DNA of 10,492 nt from Baffinella frigidus (taxonomy: Eukaryota > Cryptophyceae > Cryptomonadales > Baffinellaceae): positions 6,160 to 16,651 of the forward strand of contig MU647827.1 in assembly GCA_026770585.1 (NCBI GenBank). The letters run 5' to 3'. Positions within the stretch are counted from its first letter, which is position 1. Each line of letters opens with the position of its first letter. A model generated the notes under the pieces. That model was not told the DNA's origin. It saw only the letters and a program-made list of their open reading frames with translations, and did not search any database. Below are positions 1-5,917 of this stretch, piece after piece. The translations under genes and the position numbers were made by a program.

Positions 1-122
1 CCCCCGCGACCCACCGCGACCACCAACCCATCACGTGCTTGCATTGCAACCCAGCTCCCGACCGCCCCGCGGCTGCCCATCTTCCCCGCGCGTGCACGTG
101 CTTCGCTGCCTATCAACCCATC

Positions 123-155
123 GCGAAGCGCCACGTGGACTCTCTCGAGAACCAG
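123..155 (+). CDS. Candidate 3' end of an upstream exon of the hemerythrin-like gene
   Basis: The frame reads AKRHVDSLENQ and ends in CAG followed by GT at 156-157, in phase 0, which matches the phase-0 acceptor at 958. The frame is open back to the window edge, so the exon start cannot be placed. A near copy lies at 384-416 but has CAG followed by GC, so it has lost the GT donor. Elsewhere in this gene, copies of exon 3' ends lie downstream of the true exon, so I favour this copy as the real one. Joined to exon 1 it would give a charged, helix-like stretch. There is no direct support for splicing; it could be chance coding in a repeat. Confidence 0.3.
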
Positions 156-192
156 GTCCCACCCGGGGCCGCGGACTCCTATATCTCCTCAC

Positions 193-291
193 CCCTCGAG
201 TGGCCAGTAGGCTCATACGCCCTACCGTAGGGCCCTAGGACCTGCCTAGGACCTCTTGGCCGTCAAATTTGATGGCATGGCCACTTGAGGG
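193..291. mobile_element. Foldback (MITE-like) element, CCCTCGAGTGGCCA family
   Basis: Left arm CCCTCGAGTGGCCA (193-206) pairs with TGGCCACTTGAGGG (278-291). The interior contains the palindrome-rich core CCTACCGTAGGGCCCTAGG. Related copies lie at 6785-6888 (opposite orientation) and 6966-7038 (lacking the right arm). There is no coding capacity, so this is a non-autonomous or structural repeat. Confidence 0.75.
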
Positions 292-383
292 ATAATGGAC
301 GTGACTCTGTAAAGTCACTGTCAACCCCGCCGCGCAGCACTTGCTTGCACTTGCTTGTGTGGTGGTCTGTCTCGGATCGCTCG

Positions 384-416
384 GCGAAGCGCCACGTCGA
401 CTCTCTGACGAACCAG
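384..416 (+). repeat. Diverged copy of the 123-155 candidate exon end
   Basis: It reads AKRHVDSLTNQ, against AKRHVDSLENQ at 123-155, with four base differences in 33 and no indels. The base after CAG is GC instead of GT. The following text (CCCATCAACCCC, TATGAACCCATCAAGTGCTTC) also echoes the start of the window, so the duplication is longer than the candidate exon. Confidence 0.6.
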
Positions 417-469
417 GCCCCGCCCATCAACCCCGCGACCCCCTATGAACCCATCAAGTGCTTCGTGGA

Positions 470-958
470 GGGTGTGTGGAGTGTGAAGGAGTGTGTCGGG
501 AGCAGGCGGAGGGTGTGTGGTGCCTGACACTAGCATGTCTCTTCCGTGTGGTGTCTGACACAGGCATGTCTCTTTTCGCGGGTGGAGAGTGTCTTGACGC
601 CATGTCTCGGGAGCAAGTGTGTGGTGTGTGGTGTGTGGTGTGTGGTGTGTGGTGTGTGGTGTGGTGTGGTGTGGTGTGGTGTGGTGTCCGACACTGCCAG
701 CAGGTCGAGGGTGTCCAACACAGGCAAGTCTCTCTTCGCAGGTGGAGGGTGAAGGAGTGTCTCGGGAGCAGGTGGAGGTTGTGTGGTGTGTGACGCGTAT
801 CATGTCTCTTTTCGCTGGTGGAGGGTAGGGGTGTCTTGACGCCATGTCTTAGGAGCAGGTGTGTGGTGTGTGTGACGCCATGTCTTGGGAGCAGGTGTGT
901 GGCGTGTGGTGTGTGGTGTGTGGTGTGGTGTCTGACGCGTCCCATATCTCTGTCGCAG
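470..958 (+). repeat. GT-rich intronic repeat with a ladder of pseudo-acceptors
   Basis: This is the presumed intron before exon 1. It contains a GTGTGTGGT microsatellite (about 617-687) plus several degraded copies of the true acceptor context, which is TCTCTGTCGCAG then GTGGAGGG at 958/959. Copies include CAG ending at 505 (then GCGGAGGG), CGCGGGTGGAG at 577-587, CAG ending at 741 (then GTGGAGGGT), CAG ending at 771 (then GTGGAGGTT) and CGCTGGTGGAGGG around 813-825. Several are preceded by the same GACACAGGCATGTCTC-like sequence. Open frames across this stretch are low-complexity Cys/Val/Trp strings and are not genes. Confidence 0.75.
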
Positions 959-1279
959 GTGGAGGGGGCCCTGGCCGAGAAGCGCTCCAACGGCGTCTCC
1001 AAATCCACCGGCGACTTCGACGGCGACTCCAGCCCGCTTTCTCTCTCAGCATCATCAGGAGCAGCATCGGGCGCCGCGGCGACATCCCCCCCGGCGTCGC
1101 CCCTGGCTGGGCTTGCGATCTCGGCGGGCGCGGCGGGCGGGCGCGCGGCGAGCGGTGGGGAGAGGGCGGCTGGCGCGGCGGGAGGCGGGCCGATGGATGA
1201 GGAGCAGCAGACGTCGACTTATACTGCGGATCGGCGGGTGGTGCTTGAGATGCTGGATAACATCGAGAAGGGCCTGCAG
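959..1279 (+). CDS. Hemerythrin gene exon 1 (low-complexity N-terminus, first helix)
   Basis: The exon is 107 codons between acceptor GTCGCAG (ends 958) and donor GTCACT (1280). Residues 1-78 are Ala/Gly/Ser-rich with an acidic patch (GDFDGDSS), typical of a disordered or targeting extension. From the ATG at 1193 it reads MDEEQQTSTY and then a helix RRVVLEMLDNIEKGLQ. The ATG has G at +4 but C at -3, a modest context. Because the 958 acceptor is clear and echoed upstream, I think translation starts in an earlier exon, but a start at 1193 would still give a complete hemerythrin domain. Confidence 0.75.
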
Positions 1280-4200
1280 GTCACTGCCTGCCTCTTTCTG
1301 CCGGGGAGCTTGCGACTGTTGCGACTGCTTGCGTGGAGGAGCGGAGTCTCGTGACTGGCGGTTGAGTGATTCGGGGAGGGGTCTCGAGATTCGGGGTTGA
1401 TTGACGAGGTTGCAGTGAAGAGGGGTCGAGTGATTGGCGGTCGAGTGACTCGGGAATGGTCGCACGGTGCGGTGCAGGTAAGGGGTCTAGTCATTCGCGG
1501 TCGAGTCATTCGCTTCCTAAGGCGCAGGTGCACAAGTCGCGGATCGGAACCCGCATGGTGTGTGGTAGGACGCGCGTGACGGGACTGTCGACCCGTGGCT
1601 ATCATCTTTCTGCAGCAACCAAGATTCTGTTTGGTGCGCAGGTGCACAAGCCGCAGCAGGCGCAAAAAAACGCGGGGTGCCGGACCTCATCCTTCTCCTC
1701 CGCATTTTGATTGGCGTGTTCTCACACCCTCTCACACCCTCTCCCCACCCCCTCGCATGGCGTTCCCACACCCTCTCCCCACCTCCTCTCATTCGGGTCC
1801 TATGCCACAGGTGCACAAGTCGCAGCAGGAGCAGCTGGTGGACTTCTGGCTGCGGCAGCACGCGATCGTCAAGTCAGAGCTCTCCTCGCTCCTCACGATG
1901 GCGAGCGCGGCGTTCAACGCCGAGGACATCGGCGTCGAGGAGCTCCAGGTCTGCCGCTCAACACACTTGTTGACACTCATTGAATTGGTTCGAAAGAGAA
2001 ATGCACGGCGCAGAAGTGAGGCGGGCTTAGGAAAGGATCTCATCCCCACAGGCATTTAAATTAGATGCTCGAAATGCATACTTTTGGCGTCACATTCTGG
2101 CTGAAGTGGCCGAATTGGCAACTTCTGGCATTTTCTGACGCCACAAGTATGCGTTTCGAGCAACTAAATTAAATACCTGGCGGGATGAGATCTGGGCAAC
2201 ACAGTTTGCAAGAGCGTGCGAGCCAGGGCGATCCCGGTTTCGCCGGGACGTGGCACAGCCTGGTTGAGGGTGCAGGGCTTACTACGGGTTATGCCTGGCA
2301 CGACAACAAAGCTGACGCGCGCAGCGCTCGATGGCGAGCGCGGTGGGCTACGAAGGCTGAGTGGCTCTCTGGGTTAGTGGCGAGCGTTCAATGCTGAGGA
2401 TATCCTCCTCGAAGCGTCGAGGAGCTGCACGTCTGCCTGCCCACTTGACGGCGATTTGCAGCCCCGAGCCTCACATCAGTCACGCCTCGGCTGTTTTGCC
2501 AACCTAGGCGGGCGGCACGCCCCGGTCCACTTCGCAGGCGCCGGGGGCTTCGCCGACACAGTCCATCTTACCGATTTGTACTAGAACACCATCCATTGCA
2601 CTTGATTCTAACCACGGTTGCCCCGGAAATCCGGGGGGTGCGGAACTCGGTCGCTGCTAAGTGGAGAGGTGGGGGGGCGACTCCCTGTTTCGTGCGCGGG
2701 TAGGACGGCAGGACCCGGTAGGACCTACGACGTGGTGGTGGTGGGCGGAGTGGCGAAGTGGCTGGGTTAGTGGCGAGCGCGGCGTTGAATGCTGAGGCTA
2801 TCAGCGTCGAGGCGCTCCAAGTCTGTCTGCCCGTGAGGTCCTTTAGGAGGTCGCGTGTGCCCGCTGCATCTGTTCATTTCTTCGCCTAGGGTAGGGACAG
2901 ATGCGGTATTAGTGGTCGCATCTGTCCCTGGGCCTGACGGTGTTGGTGTCGCATCTGTTCCCTAGGCCTGACGGTGGTGTTGGTGGTCGCATCTGTCCCT
3001 AGGCCTGACGTTTTTGGTGGCCGCGTTTGTCCGCAGGGGCGGTTCCAGAAGTACTGCGAATTCCTCGAGGAGCACGAACAGGTGCCCCCACAACCATGAA
3101 CCTTACACCATCAACCATGAACCATACACCATACACCATACACCATACACCATACACGAGCAACCATAAAGCGCCGTCGCCCCCCTCACCGTTGGCTGGT
3201 CCTAAACCCTAAACCCTAAACCCTAAACCCTAAACCCTACACCCTGAACCACACCACCGCGTTTGCTGTGCAAACTGTTTTCAACTGTGCACACTACACC
3301 CGCGTTTCCTCGCGCGTGGCTGCTATGTAAGCGCCTGCTCGGCACCAGCAACCTGTAGCAGCTTTTACCGGGTCCTTGCAAGAATCCGGCAACGAATTTG
3401 TTTTTTTTGGTATATTCGTAGGTCCCCTACGGTAGGAGGCCCTGGGGGCCTCGGAGTTGCTGGCGGGAGATACGGACAGATATGTCCGGTTTAGCTGAAA
3501 TTTTCTACAGTACCCGACCCGGTTATAAGCTGCATCGGGTTGCTAGTGGCGACGTCGAACCCCGCTGAGGTTTCTTTGGGGTGGTGCTGAGAGTGTGTGG
3601 GGTGGGACTGTGTGTGAGGGGGGGTGAGCCTGAGAGAGCGTGTGGTGGTGCTGAGAGTGTGTGTTGGGTAGTGCTGAGTGTGTGGGTGGTGGTGCTGAGC
3701 GTGAGTGTTTTGGTGCTGAGAGTGTGCGTGGCGAAGTTCTGAGAGAGGTTGGATGGGGGTTCGCAAGTGGAGGACACGATTCTGTTCCCGGTCAAGTCTC
3801 TCTTGCCTGCTGCACACCACCGCGCTTCCTCGCCCGTGCTTCATTGCCAAGCTCTAGTGCAGGGTTCCAGACACACGCGTACAGTACGGTAGTGCGGATA
3901 GGCCTGCTCGGTGTCGACAACCGCTGAGTGTGCGCGGGGGAGAGCAGGTGGAGGACAAGATGCTGTTCCCGCTGGTCAAGTCGCTGTTCCCCCAGAGCGC
4001 ACACGCCTTGGAATCCGTCCTCGACCCTGAGAGGTACGGAGACCGCCTCCTGCGCCTTACCTTAGACCCTCGACCCTGAACCCTGAACCCTAGACCCTGG
4101 AACCTAGACCCGAGACCCGAGACCCGAGACCCGAGACCCTAGACCCTAGACCCGAGACCCGAGACCCTAGACCCTAGACCCTGGACCCTGGACCCTGGAC

Positions 4201-5534
4201 CCTGAACCCTGAACCGTCAACGAGAAGTTGCAGCACTCGAAGTAAAAGTGGCGCACTTCCCTGTCCTCATCGCAACGGTCTCTGCGCAACCGAAACAGGA
4301 GCTCCTTGTGACGAGCGAGAGAGAGCGAGAGCGAGAGAGAGAGAGAGCGAGCGAGCGAGAGAGAGCGAGAGAGCGAGAGAGCGAGAGAGAGAGCGAGAGC
4401 GCGAGAGAGAGACAGCGAGAGAGAGAGAGCGAGAACGCGTGGACGCACGCGCCGACACCGTGTGCCACAGGCACCGCCATTGTCATGTCTCAACGCTGAC
4501 GCTGACAGAGTGAGTGGCTGGATGGTGGGTGATTGGGTGACGGAGTGGTGGGTGTGCCGGCCTGGCTCGACCAGGCGAGAGGGTGGGTGTGTCTGGCACA
4601 TTGGGGTGACGGGGAGCGTGTGTGTGTGACATGCCGGGGGGCGTGTGTGGGGGTCATGTCGGGGGGCGTGTGTGGGGGACATGACGGGGGGCGTGTGTGT
4701 GGCACGTGCAGGCACCTGACGGTATGTGTGTGTGTGTGGCACTCACAGGCACAAGGGGGTGGACCAGCTGAACGCCAAGGTGGGGAGGCTTCTCCAGCAG
4801 CTGCACGACAGACATCGCGCGGGGGAGGAGATGGTGCTCAACACCCGGGAGATGGGCAAGGTCGTCGAAGCGCTTGAGCGGCTCAATGACTTCATGGTCG
4901 GCCACATCAGGTGCGCACCCAACTCCCGACTGAATCACACACCGCAGGTACAGGGGTACCTCGCTCATCAGAAACCGCCCCCCCCCCCTAGGACCACCAT
5001 AGGACCCTAGGCATGGTCCTACTGTAGGGTCCTAGGGGGGCGCGGTTTCTGATGAGCGAGGTACCCCTGAAGCTGGGTTGGTGGGAGGTGCCGGGCGATG
5101 TGCGATGCGCGAGGGGGGTGGCATCCTAGCTCTGTCCCACTAAATCTCGTCTCATCATTATAAGTTTTAAAGAAGGTTCTCCAGTACAAATTCACCGTCC
5201 ATATGTCTAAATGTTTTTAATGATGAGGCGAAACTTAACTCGAACAGAGCTAGGCATCGGCTCATGTGCGGATGGTAGTGATGACGCCACCAGGTGACTG
5301 GTGGCGTGATAACTTTCATCCGATGCCTCAGTGTGGTCCCATCAAGTGATGACTCCGCGTGGTTGATCAGGTGATGACTCCGCGTGGTTGATCAGGTGAT
5401 GACTCCGCGTGGTTGGCAACATCAGGTTATGACTCCGCGTGGTTGGCAGGTACGAGGAGGAGATGACGATGCCGTGGTTCGAGATCGACCAGAACCCCTG
5501 GCTCGACTCCCTCCGCCGCCCCCTCGTCTCCTGA
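959..5534 (+). CDS. Hemerythrin/HHE-domain diiron protein, six exons
   Basis: Exons 959-1279, 1811-1948, 3037-3081, 3948-4033, 4749-4910 and 5450-5534 join with phases 0,0,0,2,2 and a TGA at 5532-5534. Counting from the ATG at 1193 the protein has 200 residues; continuing upstream to 959 gives at least 278. In 1193 numbering the metal-ligand pattern is H46 (RQHAIV), H88-E89-E92 (HEQVED, followed by LFP), H120 (or H109), and H171-E175 (HIRYEEE, followed by MP). This is the H, HExxE, H, HxxxE pattern of the hemerythrin cation-binding four-helix fold, as in bacterial HHE proteins and the FBXL5 N-terminus. Hemerythrins bind a diiron centre for oxygen, nitric oxide or iron sensing or storage; which applies here cannot be told. 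There is no F-box, signal peptide or membrane segment in the six exons. Every intron is GT...AG, and acceptors are CAG followed by G. The domain assignment is strong and the N-terminus uncertain. Confidence 0.85.
1340..1515. repeat. Intron 1 minisatellite (GGTCGAGTGATTGGC type)
   Basis: Loose tandem repeats of GCGGTCGAGTGATT, GCGGTCGAGTGACT and GCGGTCGAGTCATT lie between the exon 1 donor and the first exon 2 pseudo-copy. No coding signal was seen. Confidence 0.55.
1525..1664 (+). repeat. Two truncated copies of the exon 2 acceptor and 5' end
   Basis: The true junction is CACAG then GTGCACAAGTCGCAGCAGGAG at 1810/1811. Copy 1 has CGCAG ending at 1527, then GTGCACAAGTCGC. Copy 2 has CGCAG ending at 1641, then GTGCACAAGCCGCAGCAGG. 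The copies are 114 bases apart (in the same frame), and reading from either runs into a stop near 1710, so use of them as acceptors would truncate the protein. C/T-rich CTCACACCCTCTCC repeats fill 1718-1795. Confidence 0.8.
1811..1948 (+). CDS. Hemerythrin gene exon 2 (first metal-ligand helix)
   Basis: The exon is 46 codons, phase 0 at both ends, between acceptor GCCACAG (ends 1810) and donor GTCTGC (1949). It encodes VHKSQQEQLVDFWLRQHAIV, then an amphipathic helix and GVEELQ. The histidine in RQHAIV is the likely helix A iron ligand. It lies 42 residues before the HExxE histidine, which from memory equals the spacing in FBXL5. Its first bases are copied twice in the intron upstream, and its last ~50 bases are copied in the intron downstream. 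Confidence 0.85.
2036..2192. mobile_element. Foldback element with GATCTCATCCC termini in intron 2
   Basis: The left arm runs GATCTCATCCCCACAGG, ATTTAAATTAG, TGCTCGAAATGCATACTTTTG, GCGTCA. The right arm is its near-complement ending CGGGATGAGATC at 2192. The arms are about 65 bases with a small centre around ATTCTGGCTGAAGTGG. It is AT-richer than its surroundings. It has no coding capacity and is a MITE or foldback insertion; I found no clear target-site duplication. Confidence 0.8.
2376..2437 (+). pseudogene. Decayed copy of the exon 2 3' end (copy b)
   Basis: It aligns with the true exon 2 tail and donor (GCGAGCGCGGCGTTCAACGC through GTCTGCC) but has a deletion near the start and an insertion (CCTCCTCGAAGC). 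The donor CAG/GT became CACGTCTGCC. The reading frame is broken. Confidence 0.7.
2461..2513 (+). repeat. Dispersed repeat shared with 8658-8711
   Basis: GCCCCGAGCCTCACATCAGT and the following CTGTTTTGCCAACCTAGGCG are matched at 8658-8711 with scattered substitutions. The two copies lie about 6.2 kb apart in the same orientation. The nature of the repeat is unknown. Confidence 0.7.
2766..2830 (+). pseudogene. Frame-preserving copy of the exon 2 3' end (copy c)
   Basis: It reads VASAALNAEAISVEALQ, against MASAAFNAEDIGVEELQ in exon 2: 17 codons with substitutions only and no indel, followed by CAA/GTCTGT at the donor position. No matching 5' half or strong acceptor precedes it (GGGTTAG is the nearest AG). 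It is a partial exon duplicate; an alternative splice role is possible but unsupported. Confidence 0.7.
2868..3036 (+). repeat. Minisatellite built from the exon 3 acceptor region
   Basis: Three to four units of GGTCGCATCTGTCCCTAGGC plus CTGACGGTGTTGG lead directly into the true acceptor GGCCGCGTTTGTCCGCAG. The unit end CTGTCCCTAG resembles the functional TTTGTCCGCAG, so the repeat looks like amplified acceptor sequence. The units offer several nearby AG dinucleotides that could act as decoys. Confidence 0.7.
3037..3081 (+). CDS. Hemerythrin gene exon 3 (15-codon microexon)
   Basis: It encodes GRFQKYCEFLEEHEQ in phase 0, between TTTGTCCGCAG (ends 3036) and donor GTGCCC (3082). It supplies H88 and E89 of the HExxE ligand motif; E92 comes from the next exon. 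It is too short to detect as a stand-alone ORF. It is supported by exact phase, canonical splice sites and the reconstructed motif. Confidence 0.8.
3091..3245. repeat. Telomere-like and CCATACA repeats in intron 3
   Basis: Just after the exon 3 donor come ACCATACACC tandem repeats (3091-3155), then at about 3201-3238 an uninterrupted run of CCCTAAA units, the plant-type telomere motif on the C-rich strand. The array is internal and flanked by exons, so it is an interstitial telomere-like repeat, not a chromosome end. Confidence 0.85.
3255..3350 (+). repeat. Diverged duplicate of 3808-3925 within intron 3
   Basis: CACACTACACCCGCGTTTCCTCGCGCGTGG ... GCCTGCTCGGCACCAGCAACC is echoed at 3808-3925 as CACACCACCGCGCTTCCTCGC ... 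GCCTGCTCGGTGTCGACAACC. This indicates an old duplication of the stretch that lies between the exon 4 pseudo-copy and true exon 4. The rest of the intron to 3573 shows only a degenerate CCCCTACGGTAGGAGG core (3424-3439) related to the foldback families. Confidence 0.5.
3574..3735. repeat. GTGGTGCTGAGAGTGTG minisatellite in intron 3
   Basis: Irregular tandem units of GGTGCTGAGAGTGTGTG / GTGGTGGTGCTGAGCGTGAG. Open frames on both strands here are low-complexity (His/Thr or Val/Gly) artefacts of the repeat. Confidence 0.75.
3765..3820 (+). pseudogene. Decayed tandem copy of hemerythrin exon 4
   Basis: It reads VEDTILFPVKSLLPAAHH, against VEDKMLFPLVKSLFPQSAH in true exon 4. The frame is kept, including a clean 3-nt deletion of one Leu codon, but the acceptor CAG has become CAA (GCAAGTGG) and no donor is recognisable. 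It lies 183 bases upstream of the true exon. It was possibly once a functional alternative exon. Confidence 0.8.
3948..4033 (+). CDS. Hemerythrin gene exon 4 (end of HExxE, LFP motif)
   Basis: It starts after GAGCAG (3947) and ends before GTACGG (4034), phase 0 in and phase 2 out. It reads VEDKMLFPLVKSLFPQ and ends at LDPE plus two bases of an Arg codon. VED followed by LFP is the typical continuation of the second hemerythrin helix. A decayed tandem copy lies at 3765-3820. Confidence 0.82.
4055..4216. repeat. Telomere-like array (CCCTAGA/CCCGAGA/CCCTGAA) in intron 4
   Basis: Seven-base units of ACCCTGA, ACCCTAG and ACCCGAG run from shortly after the exon 4 donor for about 160 bases. They are variants of the CCCTAAA motif. 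This is the second intron of the gene whose 5' part is occupied by such an array. Confidence 0.85.
4310..4437. repeat. GA-rich microsatellite in intron 4
   Basis: GAGAGAGCGAGA-type simple sequence. It produces spurious Arg/Glu and Leu/Ser open frames on the two strands. Confidence 0.9.
4585..4748 (+). repeat. GT/GGGG minisatellite with a decoy of the exon 5 acceptor
   Basis: Units of CATGTCGGGGGGCGTGTGTG lead to GTGTGGCACGTGCAGGCACC (CAG ends 4711). This mimics the true GTGTGGCACTCACAGGCACA (CAG ends 4748) exactly 37 bases later. Use of the decoy would shift the reading frame. Confidence 0.7.
4749..4910 (+). CDS. Hemerythrin gene exon 5 (third helix and start of fourth)
   Basis: The acceptor is GCACTCACAG (ends 4748) and the donor GTGCGC (4911). 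The first base completes an Arg codon, then comes HKGVDQLNAKV with the likely third-helix histidine. A hydrophilic helix (ALERLNDFMV) follows, ending at GHI plus two bases of Arg. The final His begins the HxxxE motif that exon 6 completes. Codon third positions are mostly G or C, unlike the flanking introns. Confidence 0.85.
4951..5069. mobile_element. Foldback element A, CAGGGGTACCTCGCTCAT family, in intron 5
   Basis: The left arm CAGGGGTACCTCGCTCATCA pairs with TGATGAGCGAGGTACCCCTG at the right end, and the palindromic filling contains CCTAGGACC and CTACTGTAGGGTCCTAGG. The copies at 5918-6035 and 6365-6490 are flanked by TA on both sides. Here TA precedes the left end but the right flank is AA, so it is the more decayed copy or its flank has mutated. 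Confidence 0.85.
5125..5254. mobile_element. Foldback element, CCTAGCTCTG family, with CAT target duplication
   Basis: CCTAGCTCTGT at the left pairs with ACAGAGCTAGG at the right, and pairing continues inward through TCTCGTCTCATCATTA. A 3-base CAT flanks both sides (5122-5124 and 5255-5257), a likely target-site duplication. The interior AAGAAGGTTCTCCAGTACAA resembles AAGAAGAACGCTAGTACAAA in the element at 9001-9108, so the two are probably one family. Confidence 0.75.
5254..5326. repeat. Small foldback GCATCGG...CCGATGC
   Basis: Outer arms GCATCGG/CCGATGC enclose a strong inner hairpin, ATGACGCCACCAG paired with CTGGTGGCGTGAT around a GTGA loop. It abuts the preceding foldback element and lies in intron 5. 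Confidence 0.65.
5340..5446 (+). repeat. 25-base tandem repeat carrying pseudo-acceptors before exon 6
   Basis: Four units of CAGGTGATGACTCCGCGTGG type run up to the true acceptor. CAG/G occurs at 5370, 5395 and 5425 (the first unit has CAAG), against the true 5449. In the phase set by exon 5, the first two read Arg then TGA and the third reads Arg-Leu then TGA, so each decoy would end the protein before the last HxxxE is completed. The unit resembles a shortened exon 6 start (GATGACGATGCCGTGGTTCG). Confidence 0.8.
5450..5534 (+). CDS. Hemerythrin gene terminal exon
   Basis: The acceptor is GGTTGGCAG (ends 5449). One base completes Arg, then YEEEMTMPWFEIDQNPWL and a short basic tail ending LVS with TGA at 5532. 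E175 supplies the last ligand, and EEExxxP with an aromatic is usual at the end of hemerythrin helix D. The stop context CTCGTCTCCTGAACC is repeated once immediately downstream (about 5550-5564), so even the 3' end carries a tandem echo. No polyadenylation signal is evident. Confidence 0.83.
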
Positions 5535-5917
5535 ACCGCTCCGCCCGCTCGTCTCCTGAACCACTCCCCGAGAGTCCCCGAGAGCTCCCGAGAGTGCCCG
5601 AGAGCGAGAGGGTCGGGAGGACCATTGCGCCCGACGCGATGTCGCTGCTCCTCTCCATTCGCGGCGCTGGGAACACGATCCAGCTATCGCTGCTCTCTCT
5701 CCCTCTCTCCCTCGCTCTCTCTCCCTCCCTCCCTCCCTCCCTCTCTCTCTCTCTCTCGGCCGCCAGCGCCGCGCGTCATCCCTTCCGCGCAACCTCTCCT
5801 CTCTCCGCTCTTCAACTCCGTACATGTTGATGACAACGTCACTCGGGCCCTACCCCGGCTACTAGCGCGTGCCCCTCCTCGCTCTCTCTCCCGCGACAAC
5901 CCGCCCGACCAGCAGTA
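5535..5917. other. 3' flank of the hemerythrin gene, with CT microsatellite
   Basis: It holds a repeat of the stop region (CTCGTCTCCTGAACC), then GAGAGTCCC/GAGAGCTCC repeats (5575-5605) and a CT/CCCT microsatellite at about 5690-5758. No further exon of the hemerythrin gene or clear polyadenylation signal was seen. Confidence 0.55.

Larger units (their letters stand above)
2193..2640. other. Intron 2 middle: exon-2 echo, dispersed repeat, small hairpins
   Basis: This part of intron 2 has no gene. It holds the fragment GATGGCGAGCGCGG at about 2329, a degraded exon 2 tail (2376-2437), a dispersed repeat (2461-2513), and short hairpins such as CCCGG/CCGGG near 2233-2247 and CCCCGGAAATCCGGGG near 2621. 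GATTTGTACTAGAAC near 2574 is the complement of a motif found inside the CCTAGCTCTG foldback family, so a fragment of that family may be present. Confidence 0.5.

Noticed and set aside
321-1008. Minus-strand frames rich in His/Thr/Pro
   Set aside because: They are reverse-strand readings of the GTGTGG microsatellite and acceptor ladder, not genes.
2205-2290. tRNA-like hairpin region (CCCGGTTTCGCCGGG)
   Set aside because: No acceptor stem, anticodon arm or TTCGA-type T arm could be assembled; it is only a short hairpin.
4167-4742. Minus-strand open frame of about 190 codons
   Set aside because: Made of GA microsatellite (Leu/Ser repeats) and GT-rich minisatellite; no coding character.
5340-5446. 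CRISPR-like repeat array
   Set aside because: The units are directly adjacent with no unique spacers, the context is a eukaryotic intron, and the units resemble the following exon boundary.
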